This document shows, one piece after another, positions 25,226-34,870 of a stretch of 64,000 bases of DNA. The first letter of the stretch is position 1. Every line of letters begins with the position of its first letter. The DNA is from an uncultured Draconibacterium sp. (GTDB taxonomy: Bacteria; Bacteroidota; Bacteroidia; Bacteroidales; Prolixibacteraceae): positions 434,001 to 498,000 of the forward strand of contig NZ_OY776413.1 in NCBI RefSeq assembly GCF_963675585.1. The letters are read 5' to 3'. The position numbers and the translations under genes were made by a program. Below the pieces are notes generated by a model, which ran no database searches, was not told the origin of the DNA, and saw only the letters and a program-made list of their open reading frames with translations.

Positions 25226-26728
25226 TTATTTGCTGTCCATTTTATCAATGGTCATCTGCATTAATGGATTGTCGTCGCTAAGTACCGCTCTCACAGCCTT
25301 TTTCATACCCACTTGAGTAATTAAGAATAAGTAATGACTAACGGTAATGGTAAGGTTTGGCACTTCGTTCAAATCGCGTTTCCAAACTTTTTCCAGTCCA
25401 AGTACTTTTTCGCACAAATTATAAATCGAAATCGGACGACCGTCGCATTCAGCCCAGGCTTCTTTGTAAAAATCTTTGATCCACTGGTCGTCCTGAACAC
25501 TGTATTTTACACCGTCAGATTCTCCTCTGAAATATGCAATCATGGCCGCCATCGAGAATACAAGTTTTTGTGGTAACATTCCGTGCTTTTCGATAAAATT
25601 AAGCAACGATGGCAAATCACGGGTTTCCCATTTACTCATTGCATTAAGTGCAATACTTTGCCACAAGTGACGTATAAATGGATTTGAAAAGCGTTCCAGA
25701 ATTTTGTTGGCAAATGATGTAAGTTCCTTTTCGCTGCCTTCAAGGGTAGGAAGCACCTCTTCGTACACCATTCCCTTCATAAAACTACCTACCTCAACAC
25801 TTTCATACGCTTCGCGAACGTTATCAATTCCGTACAGGAACGAAACAGCGTAACTTCCGGTGTGCGTTCCGTTTAGTACTGCTACTTTTTGTTCACGAAA
25901 ACGTTTCATGTCTTTTACAAACTTTACTTCCAAACCAGCTTTTTCTGCAGGAAATTCTTCTTTCACCCATTTAGGAGCTTCAATTACCCAAAGGTGAAAG
26001 TATTCGCCAACAACAACAAGGTTGTCTTCGTAACCCAATTCCTGCTGAATTTCTTTGATTTCGTCGCGAGGGAAACCCGGAACAATGCGGTCAACCAATG
26101 TGCTGCAAAACGCACATGCTTCGTTCACCCAGGTAATAAATTCGTTTTCAAGTTTCCAGTTTTCGGCGTGTTGAAGCACGTATTTTTTAAGAATATCACC
26201 GTTACGGTCAATTAATTCGCAGGCAAAAAAGATTAAACCTTTCGACATATCGCCATCGAAAGCTTTGTAACGATTGTACAACAAGGCAGCCACTTTTCCC
26301 GGGAATGAGTTTTGAGGCTCCATATCGAGTGTGTCGCTCTCGTCCCAGCTAATTCCGGCTTCAGTTGTGTTCGAAATTACAAATCGCAAATCGGGATTCA
26401 GAATTGATTCTTTGTACGATTCGTATTCGCTGTACGGATTAATTCCTTTATTGATACAATCGATGAGCGAAAACTCAGTAATTGGTTTTCCTTCTTTAAT
26501 CCCTTTTAAATAAACATGGTAAAGTCCATCCTGATCATTCAACATATCAACCATACCGTTTGGTAACGGCTGAACCACATCAATACCGGCATTGAATCCT
26601 ATTTCTTTGTTCATTACATTTACGATCCAATCGGTAAAAGCACGTAAAAAGTTTCCTTCTCCAAACTGAAGTATTTTTGTAGGGTAACTTTCAGTCTCCT
26701 TTGCATTTGTGCGATTTAATTTCATCAT
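25226..26728 (-). CDS. uxaB: Tagaturonate reductase (altronate oxidoreductase)
   Basis: 500 residues of the mannitol-dehydrogenase family. The N-terminal ILQFGEGNFLRAFTDWIV is the NAD-binding opening typical of UxaB, and VAVLNGTHTGSYAVSFLYG and EFPAEKAGLEVKFVKDMKRFREQKV are family blocks. It reduces tagaturonate to altronate, which UxaA then dehydrates. Start is the first of two adjacent ATG codons. uxaC and a transporter are not in the window. Confidence 0.93.
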   Translation of the reverse strand: MMKLNRTNAKETESYPTKILQFGEGNFLRAFTDWIVNVMNKEIGFNAGIDVVQPLPNGMVDMLNDQDGLYHVYLKGIKEGKPITEFSLIDCINKGINPYSEYESYKESILNPDLRFVISNTTEAGISWDESDTLDMEPQNSFPGKVAALLYNRYKAFDGDMSKGLIFFACELIDRNGDILKKYVLQHAENWKLENEFITWVNEACAFCSTLVDRIVPGFPRDEIKEIQQELGYEDNLVVVGEYFHLWVIEAPKWVKEEFPAEKAGLEVKFVKDMKRFREQKVAVLNGTHTGSYAVSFLYGIDNVREAYESVEVGSFMKGMVYEEVLPTLEGSEKELTSFANKILERFSNPFIRHLWQSIALNAMSKWETRDLPSLLNFIEKHGMLPQKLVFSMAAMIAYFRGESDGVKYSVQDDQWIKDFYKEAWAECDGRPISIYNLCEKVLGLEKVWKRDLNEVPNLTITVSHYLFLITQVGMKKAVRAVLSDDNPLMQMTIDKMDSK

Positions 26729-26820
26729 AATAATCGGTACTTTATTTGTTCCCTTCTTAACAAGAGAACGTATTTATTTTTTGAGTTTTTTTGAGCGGAC
26801 AAATATATATTTTAAAATCT

Positions 26821-26836
26821 CCGTTAACGTAAACGG
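26821..26836. promoter_or_regulatory. LacI-type operator candidate 1 upstream of uxaBA
   Basis: CCGTTAACGTAAACGG is a near-perfect 16-base palindrome centred on CG, the usual centre of LacI/GalR-family operators. It sits 92 bases upstream of the uxaB start. No LacI gene is in the window. Confidence 0.5.
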
Positions 26837-26872
26837 CAACTTAAATATCGTACGTAACTTTCTACATTTTGA

Positions 26873-26886
26873 TGCAAACGATTGCA
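26873..26886. promoter_or_regulatory. LacI-type operator candidate 2 upstream of uxaBA
   Basis: TGCAAACGATTGCA is a 14-base palindrome of the TGCAANCGNTTGCA kind, again centred on CG. It lies 37 bases beyond candidate 1. A pair of unlike sites could bind one dimeric regulator or two. The rest of 26887-27361 shows no gene. Confidence 0.55.
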
Positions 26887-27361
26887 TTAAGCGCATATTC
26901 TCAAGGGGTTACACTTCTTATTTTGAATGAATAAAAATGACAATTACGTATCTTTTGAGTTAAGCCAATGTTAACTGATATGCAGTAAGTTATACGATTC
27001 AGCTGTTTTTCCGTGTGCCTACACGGTTTTTTCAACTTATTGTTAAATTATTATTTCTTATTCTGTTTTGGATGAAAACAAAAAATTAAATTTTACCGCT
27101 TGTCTGACACTTTTTCGAATTTGACGACATTTTTAGGCAAACAGTCCTCTTTGATGTAGAAAATAAATTTGAATCCAAATCAATTATTTCAAACATAAGG
27201 TTAATTTATTATCTTTCGCCACTGTTATCTTCCCATTCGTACTGTATAACTAAAAAAAAGCGCTTACTTGACCGCTTCATTTAAAAATGAAGAATGAATC
27301 CGGCTGAATGTTCAGGATAAAGTGGTTCATTCCAAAACCAAAATTGAAACAGTTTGAAATT

Positions 27362-27730
27362 ATGAAAATTGCAATTCCTACAAAAGATCAGCGTGTTGAC
27401 AGCCATTTTGGCCAATGCGACCACTATACCATTTTTACAATTGATGAAGCAAAAAAGATTGAAAGTACAGAAGAATACGATGCGCCGGTTGGCTGTGGTT
27501 GTAAATCGGATGTTGCTGCGCTGCTAAAAGCAAAAGGTGTTGAAACCATGTTGGCAGGTAATATGGGACAAGGCGCCGTTAATAAAGTTACGCAAGCCGG
27601 AATTCAGGTAGTAAGAGGCTGCCAGGGAAATATTGAAACAGTTGTTAAACAGTATTTAACCGGTTTTATCCTCGATTCGGGATTAATTTGCAGTCACACC
27701 GAAGGAGACGATCATCAGTGTGCCCACTAA
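27362..27730 (+). CDS. NifX/NifB-like iron-molybdenum-cofactor-family protein
   Basis: 122 residues from the ATG at 27362 (MKIAIPTKDQRVDSHFGQCDHYTIF). The frame is open further upstream, but only this start gives the family N-terminus. The Nitro_FeMo-Co fold is shown by SHFGQCDHYTIF and by GVETMLAGNMGQGAVNKVTQAGIQVVRGCQGNIETVVKQYL. A Cys-Gly-Cys (GCGCKS) and a C-terminal His/Cys tail (DDHQCAH) suggest metal or cluster binding. With no nif genes near, it is probably an orphan cluster-carrier-like protein. Confidence 0.87.
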   Translation: MKIAIPTKDQRVDSHFGQCDHYTIFTIDEAKKIESTEEYDAPVGCGCKSDVAALLKAKGVETMLAGNMGQGAVNKVTQAGIQVVRGCQGNIETVVKQYLTGFILDSGLICSHTEGDDHQCAH

Positions 27731-27778
27731 ATTTTTGTTATTACCAGCCGGAGCGAATATTCGGGGAAGCACTCCACT

Positions 27779-30754
27779 TCAGCAGTGAATCAGAGCTTTA
27801 CGCTCCCTGCCATTCATTAAAACAGAAAGTGGTTTATTAAATTCAACATGTTTTATAAATTCAGTTTCGGTCACCACTTTTTGCTGGCGAAGTGCTTCCA
27901 TTTTTATTTTTGAAGCACGCGAATTATACGGCACCGAAAAATAACCCACATTCATTGAGGTTACATTGTGGAAAAAGTGCGAACCAAGCGATGCGTCAAG
28001 CGGATAATCGCGCAAACCAATTTCAACAATAATTTTTGCCCGCGAAATATGCGCCCACAAAACCGGTATTCCTGTAAACGGATCGCGTGATCCCCATCTT
28101 CCGGGGCCAATTAATATATAATCTTTCCCCTGTGCTTCAAACTCACTGTTTATTTTGCTGATTTCGCTTGCCATTTGTTTGGTTTTCATCTTGTCGAATT
28201 TATCCGGATCAACAAAAACCACATCGCGTATGTCTTCAATCTTGCCATTCCCCATTCCACGCTCGGCGTACATAAATACTTTGTCTTCGGGCACCGAAGT
28301 AATGTCAACTTCAACCCGTTCTTCAATTCGTATCAATGGTTTTATTTGCAGCAAATACAAGGTGGGTTTTCCATTTTCGGCAGGTTCCAAATCAATTGAG
28401 TACTCAATTTCAACCGGCGACCCCATGGCTTCTTTAAATAGTTTCAACAGCATTTCAAGCGCATTGGCAAGTGGTAAATGATTGTATTTTAAAATATTGG
28501 CAAAATCTATTAATTTCGGCCCATTGCCATGGACTCCTGGAATCACATCATCGTTTTCCATGATGTACGTTGATGCTGAATGTTCCAATGTTCCATCCAG
28601 CTCCGCTTCCTTTATGCGGTACTTTTTAATGGCTGCATCTTCCCCGTCACTAATGAGATCAAAATCTTTCATGGACAAATCGATGGCATAAAACTGCTTT
28701 TGCGTGTCGCGTAACTGATCTTTTAAAGCCGAGGCATTTAAGTGTGGATATTTCGGACAAAAACGAAATGAATTTTCGCCTCCAACCACATACATCCCCA
28801 AACCGACTGCAGCCACCGAAAAACCATCTTCGGGTTCCATGTACGAAATGGGGTAGTAATTATGCGATTGAGCCACACCTGAAAGTGTCGGGTAATACTT
28901 TTCGTTGTACTCGTGGCCAATTACTTCCTGAATAACCACTGCCATTTTTTCCTCTTCAATCTTATAATTTACGGCGTCGAAATAGGCTTGTGCCGATTCG
29001 GTAAAAATACTTGAGTACACCAGTTTTATTGCGGTTTCTAACTGTTGGTAACGAACTTCAATATCTTCATGATTATTTGGAATTAAATAAGTGGCATAAA
29101 CTCCGGAAAAAGGTTGCAACAGAGAATCTTCAAACAAACCCGAAGAACGAACAGCCAGTGGTCGTTTGATAATTTGCAGGTAATCCATCAGTCTTTTCCT
29201 TATTTTCGAATCAAACTCCGACTCCAGAAAATGTTTGCGAATTACATTGTAATCGTTGAGTGAATAAATGTCGTCGTATAGATTATTCATTTCCACGAAC
29301 TTATCGAATTCAAGCGCCCCGATTACCGAGGTTGAAGGGATTCGAATGTTCATTTCGGGCATGAGCTTTTTGAAATCAATGTTCTCGATAAAATTGCAGA
29401 TAAAAGCAATTCCTCTCCCCTTTCCTCCCAGCGAACCTTTTGCCATTCGAACAATAAAACGACTCGCGCTTACAAACTCCGGATCGAAATTTACAATTGT
29501 ACCTTTCAACTTTTCAAACCTTACCTTTTTGAATGCATCCAAACAAAACTGGCGCAATTCTTCCGGCGAATCAAAATCGGATGTTTGAACAGGCATCAAC
29601 ATCTCGGCCAGGTTAATTTCTCCGCGTGCCATCAGCCAGGTTGAAAAAGAATTTCGACTTCCGTGGTACTGCAAGGCTCCTGCCGGCACCACTTTCAATT
29701 TTTCCTGAAACTCGCTTATATTAACTGCTTCAGTAATCGGCAAACCGTCAAGTCCTTTAAACACAAAATTTCCAAATCCCAGTCTTCGGTATAAAAAGTT
29801 CAGAATATCCATTGAAAGGCTTTCCGAATTTTTATTTATAAAATCGGCTCCAACACTTTTGGCTCGTTGCGCGTTTGTAATGTCGTGCGATTGCAATAAT
29901 AATGGTATCGGGAATTTTCGGGTTTGTTTGGTAAAATTCAACAATTCAATGCCCGCATCTTCGTTATCAACTCCGTCCTTTTCAAATTTCACGTCGGAAA
30001 TAACACAAAGCATGTAACGCCGGTAACTGTTTATAATTTTAACCGCGTCTTCGTAATTGTCCACCAAAATAACTTTTGGCCTTGCCCGCATTCGAAGAAT
30101 TTTGTGCAATTCGTCTTTGGCATCCTCTTCCACAAGCATCTGTGTTTGAGTCATTACCGTAGTAAACAACATGGGCAAATACCGCGAATAATATTGAATA
30201 CTGTCTTCAACCAACAAAATGACCCGAACACTACCGTTTTGTGTATCGCGGGCCACGTTTTTAAGATCCTCGATGTATTTTATCATGGCCATAAAAACAT
30301 TGGAGTTCCCATTCCAAACAAATATCCGGTCAATAAAATCAAGCTTACGCCGCTCTTTTTGGAAATAACGTAAATCGGAATTGTTGTTTACAAGCAATAA
30401 CAAGGGTACCGACGATCGCATTTCGCGAATAGATTGGGCCGTTTTAACCGGAGTATCTTTATCGACTCCGGCCATCACAATAACCAGGTCGAAATCAAGA
30501 TGATTCAAAGCTATTATAGCATCTTTTTTAGAGTGTACACTTGTAAAACGTGGTGCCGCGTATAAATTGAGCTGCAGGTATTCCCCAAATATTTTATCGC
30601 TGAATTGTCCTTCGCGAACAATGGAATACGAATCGTACAAGGTGGCCACCAGTAACACTTCCTTTACCTTAGTGGGCATTAACTCCTGAAAAATATCGCG
30701 GTCGGTTTTACGCTTTTTGTATATGCTTGCCAGTGAAATTTGTTCGATATCCAT
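27779..30754 (-). CDS. PEP/pyruvate-binding protein with receiver-like N-terminus
   Basis: 991 residues. The first ~330 residues contain two receiver-like alpha/beta segments (VKEVLLVATLYDSYSIVREG; RVILLVEDSIQYYSRYLP). The PPDK-type ATP-grasp domain follows (IKRPLAVRSSGLFEDSLLQPFSGVYATYL, ~530-560; VEIEYSIDLEP...LYLLQIKPL). Near the C-terminus a strongly patterned GPGRWGSRDPFTGIPVLWAHI block occurs. There is no swivelling phospho-histidine domain and no PEP-utiliser TIM barrel, so it cannot run the full dikinase reaction. The role is unknown; likely regulatory. Confidence 0.8.
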   Translation of the reverse strand: MDIEQISLASIYKKRKTDRDIFQELMPTKVKEVLLVATLYDSYSIVREGQFSDKIFGEYLQLNLYAAPRFTSVHSKKDAIIALNHLDFDLVIVMAGVDKDTPVKTAQSIREMRSSVPLLLLVNNNSDLRYFQKERRKLDFIDRIFVWNGNSNVFMAMIKYIEDLKNVARDTQNGSVRVILLVEDSIQYYSRYLPMLFTTVMTQTQMLVEEDAKDELHKILRMRARPKVILVDNYEDAVKIINSYRRYMLCVISDVKFEKDGVDNEDAGIELLNFTKQTRKFPIPLLLQSHDITNAQRAKSVGADFINKNSESLSMDILNFLYRRLGFGNFVFKGLDGLPITEAVNISEFQEKLKVVPAGALQYHGSRNSFSTWLMARGEINLAEMLMPVQTSDFDSPEELRQFCLDAFKKVRFEKLKGTIVNFDPEFVSASRFIVRMAKGSLGGKGRGIAFICNFIENIDFKKLMPEMNIRIPSTSVIGALEFDKFVEMNNLYDDIYSLNDYNVIRKHFLESEFDSKIRKRLMDYLQIIKRPLAVRSSGLFEDSLLQPFSGVYATYLIPNNHEDIEVRYQQLETAIKLVYSSIFTESAQAYFDAVNYKIEEEKMAVVIQEVIGHEYNEKYYPTLSGVAQSHNYYPISYMEPEDGFSVAAVGLGMYVVGGENSFRFCPKYPHLNASALKDQLRDTQKQFYAIDLSMKDFDLISDGEDAAIKKYRIKEAELDGTLEHSASTYIMENDDVIPGVHGNGPKLIDFANILKYNHLPLANALEMLLKLFKEAMGSPVEIEYSIDLEPAENGKPTLYLLQIKPLIRIEERVEVDITSVPEDKVFMYAERGMGNGKIEDIRDVVFVDPDKFDKMKTKQMASEISKINSEFEAQGKDYILIGPGRWGSRDPFTGIPVLWAHISRAKIIVEIGLRDYPLDASLGSHFFHNVTSMNVGYFSVPYNSRASKIKMEALRQQKVVTETEFIKHVEFNKPLSVLMNGRERKALIHC

Positions 30755-30816
30755 TATTCATGTATTTAGATTTTGAAGTTATATATTTTTTGGAGTTTGC
30801 AGAATATTGAACAAAA

Positions 30817-30852
30817 AAAATCCCGGTTCGTCTGAAGACAAACCGGGATTTT
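30817..30852 (-). terminator. Terminator after the DUF1015 gene
   Basis: AAAATCCCGGTT and AACCGGGATTTT form a perfect 12-bp stem with a 12-base loop; the minus strand continues into a T run. It is 20 bases beyond the DUF1015 stop. Confidence 0.88.
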
Positions 30853-30871
30853 ACTTATCGTGTTAAAACGC

Positions 30872-32122
30872 TTAATCCAATTTATGAATGACCAGACCCG
30901 AGCGTAATTTTGGCTCAAACCAGGTTGTTTTTGGCGGCATAATATTTCCGCTGTCGGCTATATTTATTAATTGTTGCATTGATACCGGATAAAGTGCAAA
31001 AGCAGCTTTCATTTCGCCCGAGTCAACACGTTTCTGCAATTCGGCCAAACCGCGAATTCCACCCACAAAATCAATTCGCGTTGATGTGCGCAAATCTTTA
31101 ATGTCTAAAATTGGGTCCAAAACTTGTTTCGAAAGAATGGTAACATCAAGAATACCAATCGGATCGGCATCGTCGAAAGTTCCTTCTTTGGCGCTTAGTT
31201 TGTACCAGTTTCCCGACACATAAAGGCTGAATTCGTGCAAAGCAGTAGGTTTGAAAATTTCAGCTCCCATATTTTCAACATCAAATCCTTTTGATAACTC
31301 GGCAATAAAATCAATGTCCGACAAACCATTTAAATCAGTTACCACACGGTTGTAGTCGATAATTTGCAACTGATTATCAGGGAAATGTACAGCCATAAAA
31401 TAGTTGTACTCTTCATCGCCTGTATGATCTGGATTTTGTCCTGTTTTTTCAGCACCAATTCGGGCCGCTGCAGCAGTCCTGTGATGACCGTCGGCTACAT
31501 ATGTAAAAGGTACTTTTTCTTCAAAAAGTTGTTCCAGCGTTGCATTTGTTTCGGCACTGTCGATGGTCCAGAAATGATGTCCAAAACCATCTTCAGCGGT
31601 AAAATCGTAATCCGCTTTTTTACTTTTTACAATGGCTTCAACAATCTCGTCAATTTCAGCAACCGCTTTATAAGCAAAAAACACGGGTTCAATGTTTGCA
31701 TTCAAATAACGGGTCAGCACCATTCTGTCTTCCTCCTTTTCCGGACGAGTTAGTTCGTGTTTCTTAATAATTCCGTTTTCGTAATCAGCACAAGCTGCAG
31801 CCCCCACAATACCGTATTGTGTCTGGCCATTCATTGTTTGTGCATAAATGTAATATTTGGCCTCATCATCCTGTGCCAACCAACCTTTTTGTTGAAATGC
31901 ATTCAGGTTTTCAACCGCTTTGTTATAAACTGTTTCCGAATGAATATCATCCACTTCCGGACATTCGATTTCGGCCTTGGTAATTCGAAGCAACGATTTT
32001 TCTTTGCCCTCAGCCATTTGAGCGGCTTCTTGAGAATTCATTACATCGTAAGGTAAACAAGCCAATTCTTCTACAATTTCCTGAGGTGGACGAAGTCCTT
32101 TGAATGGTTTTATGATTGCCAT
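30872..32122 (-). CDS. DUF1015 family protein
   Basis: 416 residues. The opening AIIKPFKGLRPPQEIVEELACLPYDVMNSQEA and the central FTYVADGHHRTAAAARIG block are DUF1015 signatures; the DGHHR motif resembles a nuclease-like or ParB-like active site. In Bacteroidota this family is regularly next to serA and serC, suggesting a link to serine or phosphoserine metabolism, but no reaction is established to my knowledge. Confidence 0.92.
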   Translation of the reverse strand: MAIIKPFKGLRPPQEIVEELACLPYDVMNSQEAAQMAEGKEKSLLRITKAEIECPEVDDIHSETVYNKAVENLNAFQQKGWLAQDDEAKYYIYAQTMNGQTQYGIVGAAACADYENGIIKKHELTRPEKEEDRMVLTRYLNANIEPVFFAYKAVAEIDEIVEAIVKSKKADYDFTAEDGFGHHFWTIDSAETNATLEQLFEEKVPFTYVADGHHRTAAAARIGAEKTGQNPDHTGDEEYNYFMAVHFPDNQLQIIDYNRVVTDLNGLSDIDFIAELSKGFDVENMGAEIFKPTALHEFSLYVSGNWYKLSAKEGTFDDADPIGILDVTILSKQVLDPILDIKDLRTSTRIDFVGGIRGLAELQKRVDSGEMKAAFALYPVSMQQLINIADSGNIMPPKTTWFEPKLRSGLVIHKLD

Positions 32123-32146
32123 AATTTATCGTTATTGTGTTAATTA

Positions 32147-32737
32147 GTGACTGAATAAATGAGGTAAGAAATTGTAATTGAAATAAAGAAGTTTTGTACA
32201 ACACTTTCAATTAAATTCAATTTACAACATAAACCAGACAACTTTTAATCGCGCAAAAATAGTTATTTATTTAGTTTGTTATTCAAATATTTACGATAGC
32301 CTGCCGTCATTTTTGAAAGCTCGGTTAATAATGCTCTCGATTCGTTATACTTTTTTTCGTTTATATAATTCCTTCGGAAGGCAATTGTTGAACACCCCAA
32401 GCATTCACGAACAGATCCACGAACCGTTTTTAAATATTTAATAGCCAATGGAATACTCTCACCATAGCCTTCTGCAACATTTAAGGCTATTGAAATAGCA
32501 GCTCGTTTATATTGACTGCTTAATTCAAATCGTTCATCTTTTGGGAACAGAGTTATTAAATCGTAAACAAAGTCAATGTAATCAAGTGATTTTTTATAGA
32601 GGTCTAATGATTCAAAATCAAAAAAATTTGTTTGAGGAGATTTCATAATTATCGAATGAATTAATAATCCTAATTTACAAAATTTCATTCAAACACTCAA
32701 AACCCCTTTTCACTCAGTACCTCATTCATTCAATGAC
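32147..32737. repeat. Inverted-repeat-bounded unit carrying a four-helix-bundle gene
   Basis: GTGACTGAATAAATGAGGTA (32147-32166) matches the reverse complement of TACCTCATTCATTCAATGAC (32718-32737) at 16 of 20 positions. Between them lies one small gene, and just outside the right end is a run of ACTCATTCAC-type short repeats (32742-32780). The unit separates DUF1015 from serA, genes that are usually adjacent, so it may be a small inserted element. Confidence 0.5.
32263..32646 (-). CDS. Four-helix-bundle protein (23S rRNA-intervening-sequence family)
   Basis: 127 residues from MKSPQTNFFDFESLDLYKKS (start 32646); the longer frame from 32688 adds 14 untypical residues. The FESLDLYKKSLDYIDFVYDL...FPKDERFELSSQYKRAAISIALNVAEGYGE pattern is the S23/avd-like four-helix-bundle family, first seen in intervening sequences of 23S rRNA genes and common as scattered single genes in Bacteroidota. 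It probably binds nucleic acid; function otherwise unknown. Confidence 0.9.
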   Translation of the reverse strand: MKSPQTNFFDFESLDLYKKSLDYIDFVYDLITLFPKDERFELSSQYKRAAISIALNVAEGYGESIPLAIKYLKTVRGSVRECLGCSTIAFRRNYINEKKYNESRALLTELSKMTAGYRKYLNNKLNK

Positions 32738-32782
32738 CAAATTACTCATTCACGAAATCACTCATTCACAAAATCACCAAGG

Positions 32783-33703
32783 CTATTTATTCACTTGATG
32801 CGTTGTAGATCCTTTTTCAAAGAAATCCACAATTTGTTCGGCAGCAGCCAATCCGGCATTTAAATTTGCCTCCGCGGTTTGTGCGCCGGCTTTTTTGGGT
32901 GTAAAAAAGAATCGTCCCGGGAATTTTTCTTCAAACTCAGCTTCACGGTCAGGTGTCAAATCCGACATGTATTTAATTCCAGGTTTTTCTTCCATAATCC
33001 GAACCAAGTCGGGTTCGTTTATTACTTCTTTACGAGCCGTGTTAACAATTATACTTCCATCTTTTAAGTGCTGCAACACTTCGTAACTAACCGATTTTAA
33101 ATGCTCGCCCCGCGCCGGCACATGAATGGAAACGATATCACTTTTTTCGTAAAGCTGCTCCAAAGAGTTGGTAACTTTTAATCCAATTGCAGCAGCAGCG
33201 GCTTTGCTGTACCGCGTATATACAACCACTTTCATTCCCATGGCACGGGCAATGCGAAAAACATTTCGGGCTACAAAACCAAAACCGTGAAGACCTAATG
33301 TACGACCTCGCATTTCGCCACCGGGCTTACCCGAAAACTGTTCGCGCAAGCCAAGTATTGCCAAACCAATAGCTAACTCGGCCACAGCATTTGCATTCTG
33401 TCCCGGAGTGTTCATTACTACAATGTTGTTTTCTGATGCTACTTTTAAATCAACATTGTCGTAACCGGCACCGGCACGCACAACAATCTTTAACTTTTTG
33501 CCTGCGTTCAGAACTTCTTCATCAAAAATATCACTGCGAATTATAGCCGCGTCAACTTCAGAAACCGCATCAAGCAATTCTTGTTTTTCGGAGTATCTTT
33601 CAAGCAGTTGAACTTCGTACCCTGCTTTTTCGAAAATTTTACGGATTTTTTTTACAGCAACCGGAGCAAATGGTTTTACTGTAGCAATTAAGATTTTTCT
33701 CAT
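32783..33703 (-). CDS. serA: D-3-phosphoglycerate dehydrogenase
   Basis: 306 residues, the short form without an ACT domain. The NAD-binding site is GLHGFGFVARNVFRIAR and the catalytic-domain context is DIVSIHVPARGEHLKSVSYEVL and SIIVNTARKEVINEPDLV. It oxidises 3-phosphoglycerate to 3-phosphohydroxypyruvate, the first step of serine synthesis. The residues of the usual C-terminal catalytic His region read TPKKAGAQTAEAN, with the expected His not obvious, as is common in this Bacteroidota subgroup. serC lies upstream on the same strand. Confidence 0.9.
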   Translation of the reverse strand: MRKILIATVKPFAPVAVKKIRKIFEKAGYEVQLLERYSEKQELLDAVSEVDAAIIRSDIFDEEVLNAGKKLKIVVRAGAGYDNVDLKVASENNIVVMNTPGQNANAVAELAIGLAILGLREQFSGKPGGEMRGRTLGLHGFGFVARNVFRIARAMGMKVVVYTRYSKAAAAAIGLKVTNSLEQLYEKSDIVSIHVPARGEHLKSVSYEVLQHLKDGSIIVNTARKEVINEPDLVRIMEEKPGIKYMSDLTPDREAEFEEKFPGRFFFTPKKAGAQTAEANLNAGLAAAEQIVDFFEKGSTTHQVNK

Positions 33704-33757
33704 AACTCATAAAATTTTAGGTGTGCAACAGCAACTTGAAAACTGTTGGCTAAAAAA

Positions 33758-33781
33758 AATGCAGGACTCACAACCTGCATT
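33758..33781 (-). terminator. Terminator between serC and serA
   Basis: AATGCAGG and CCTGCATT form an 8-bp stem; the minus strand continues with seven T. It would end or attenuate transcription from serC before serA, implying that serA also has its own promoter. Confidence 0.7.
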
Positions 33782-33802
33782 CTTTTTTTGATTTTATTCT
33801 AA

Positions 33803-34870
33803 TTACTTAGTTTGTTCAAACTCTTGCATGGCTGCTACCAGAGCTTTAATGCTCTCAACCGGCATGGCGTTGTAAATTGAGGCTCTGAATCCTCCAACTG
33901 AACGATGTCCTTTAATTCCCAACATTCCTTTAAAAGTTGCGTATTCCATAAAATCCTTCTCCAATTCAGCATACTCAGGTGTCATCACAAAAGTTACATT
34001 CATTAACGAACGGTCTTCTGGCGCAGGCACTGTGCACTGGAACATTTTATTTCTGTCGATCTCGTCGTAAAGAACTTTTGCTTTTTCGATATTTACTTTT
34101 TCCATTGCTTCAACACCACCGTTTTCTTTTAACCAACGTAAGGTTTGCAAACATGCAAAAACAGGTAGAGTTGACGGAGTATTAAACATCGACTCGCTTT
34201 TAATATGCGTTCTGTAATCCAACATGGTTGGAATCGGACGTTCTACTTTTCCTAAAGCTTCGTCTTTAACAATTACCAAAGTAGCTCCTGATGGTCCCAG
34301 GTTTTTTTGTGCTCCGGCATAAATTAAATCATACTTCGCAACATCAATCGGACGGCTGAAAATATCAGATGACATATCGGCTACCAACTGAACATCAACT
34401 TCCGGCGTTGGAATTTGAGTACCGTAAATGGTATTGTTTGATGTATAATGGAAATAACTTACATCCGACGGAACTTTATATCCTTTAGGTATGTAGTTAT
34501 AAATTGCCTCTTCAGAAGATGCAACCTCAACCACTTCACCAAGAAATTTGGCTTCTTTCATTGCCTTTTTCGCCCAGGCACCTGTATTTAAATAAGCTGC
34601 TTTTTTATCCATTAAATTGTAGGGAGCCATTAAAAACTGGGTACTTGCTCCACCTTGTAAGAAAAGTACTGAATACCCTTCAGGAACTTTTAACAGTTCT
34701 TTTACGAGGGCCACTGCTTCGTCCATAACAGCTACAAATTCTTTGCTACGATGCGAAACTTCCATTACAGAAAGTCCCGTTCCGGCAAAATCCATAACTG
34801 CTTCAGCAGTCTTCTCTTTGGTAAATTCGGGCAGAATTGATGGTCCTGCGTAAAAATTGTGCTTCTTCAT
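33803..34870 (-). CDS. serC: Phosphoserine aminotransferase
   Basis: 355 residues. The opening [17 protein letters not shown] and the PLP-lysine region [21 protein letters not shown] are diagnostic; the [17 protein letters not shown] type block (here [19 protein letters not shown]) binds the cofactor phosphate. It converts phosphohydroxypyruvate and glutamate to phosphoserine and 2-oxoglutarate. Of the length usual in Bacteroidota. Confidence 0.96.
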   Translation of the reverse strand: MKKHNFYAGPSILPEFTKEKTAEAVMDFAGTGLSVMEVSHRSKEFVAVMDEAVALVKELLKVPEGYSVLFLQGGASTQFLMAPYNLMDKKAAYLNTGAWAKKAMKEAKFLGEVVEVASSEEAIYNYIPKGYKVPSDVSYFHYTSNNTIYGTQIPTPEVDVQLVADMSSDIFSRPIDVAKYDLIYAGAQKNLGPSGATLVIVKDEALGKVERPIPTMLDYRTHIKSESMFNTPSTLPVFACLQTLRWLKENGGVEAMEKVNIEKAKVLYDEIDRNKMFQCTVPAPEDRSLMNVTFVMTPEYAELEKDFMEYATFKGMLGIKGHRSVGGFRASIYNAMPVESIKALVAAMQEFEQTK

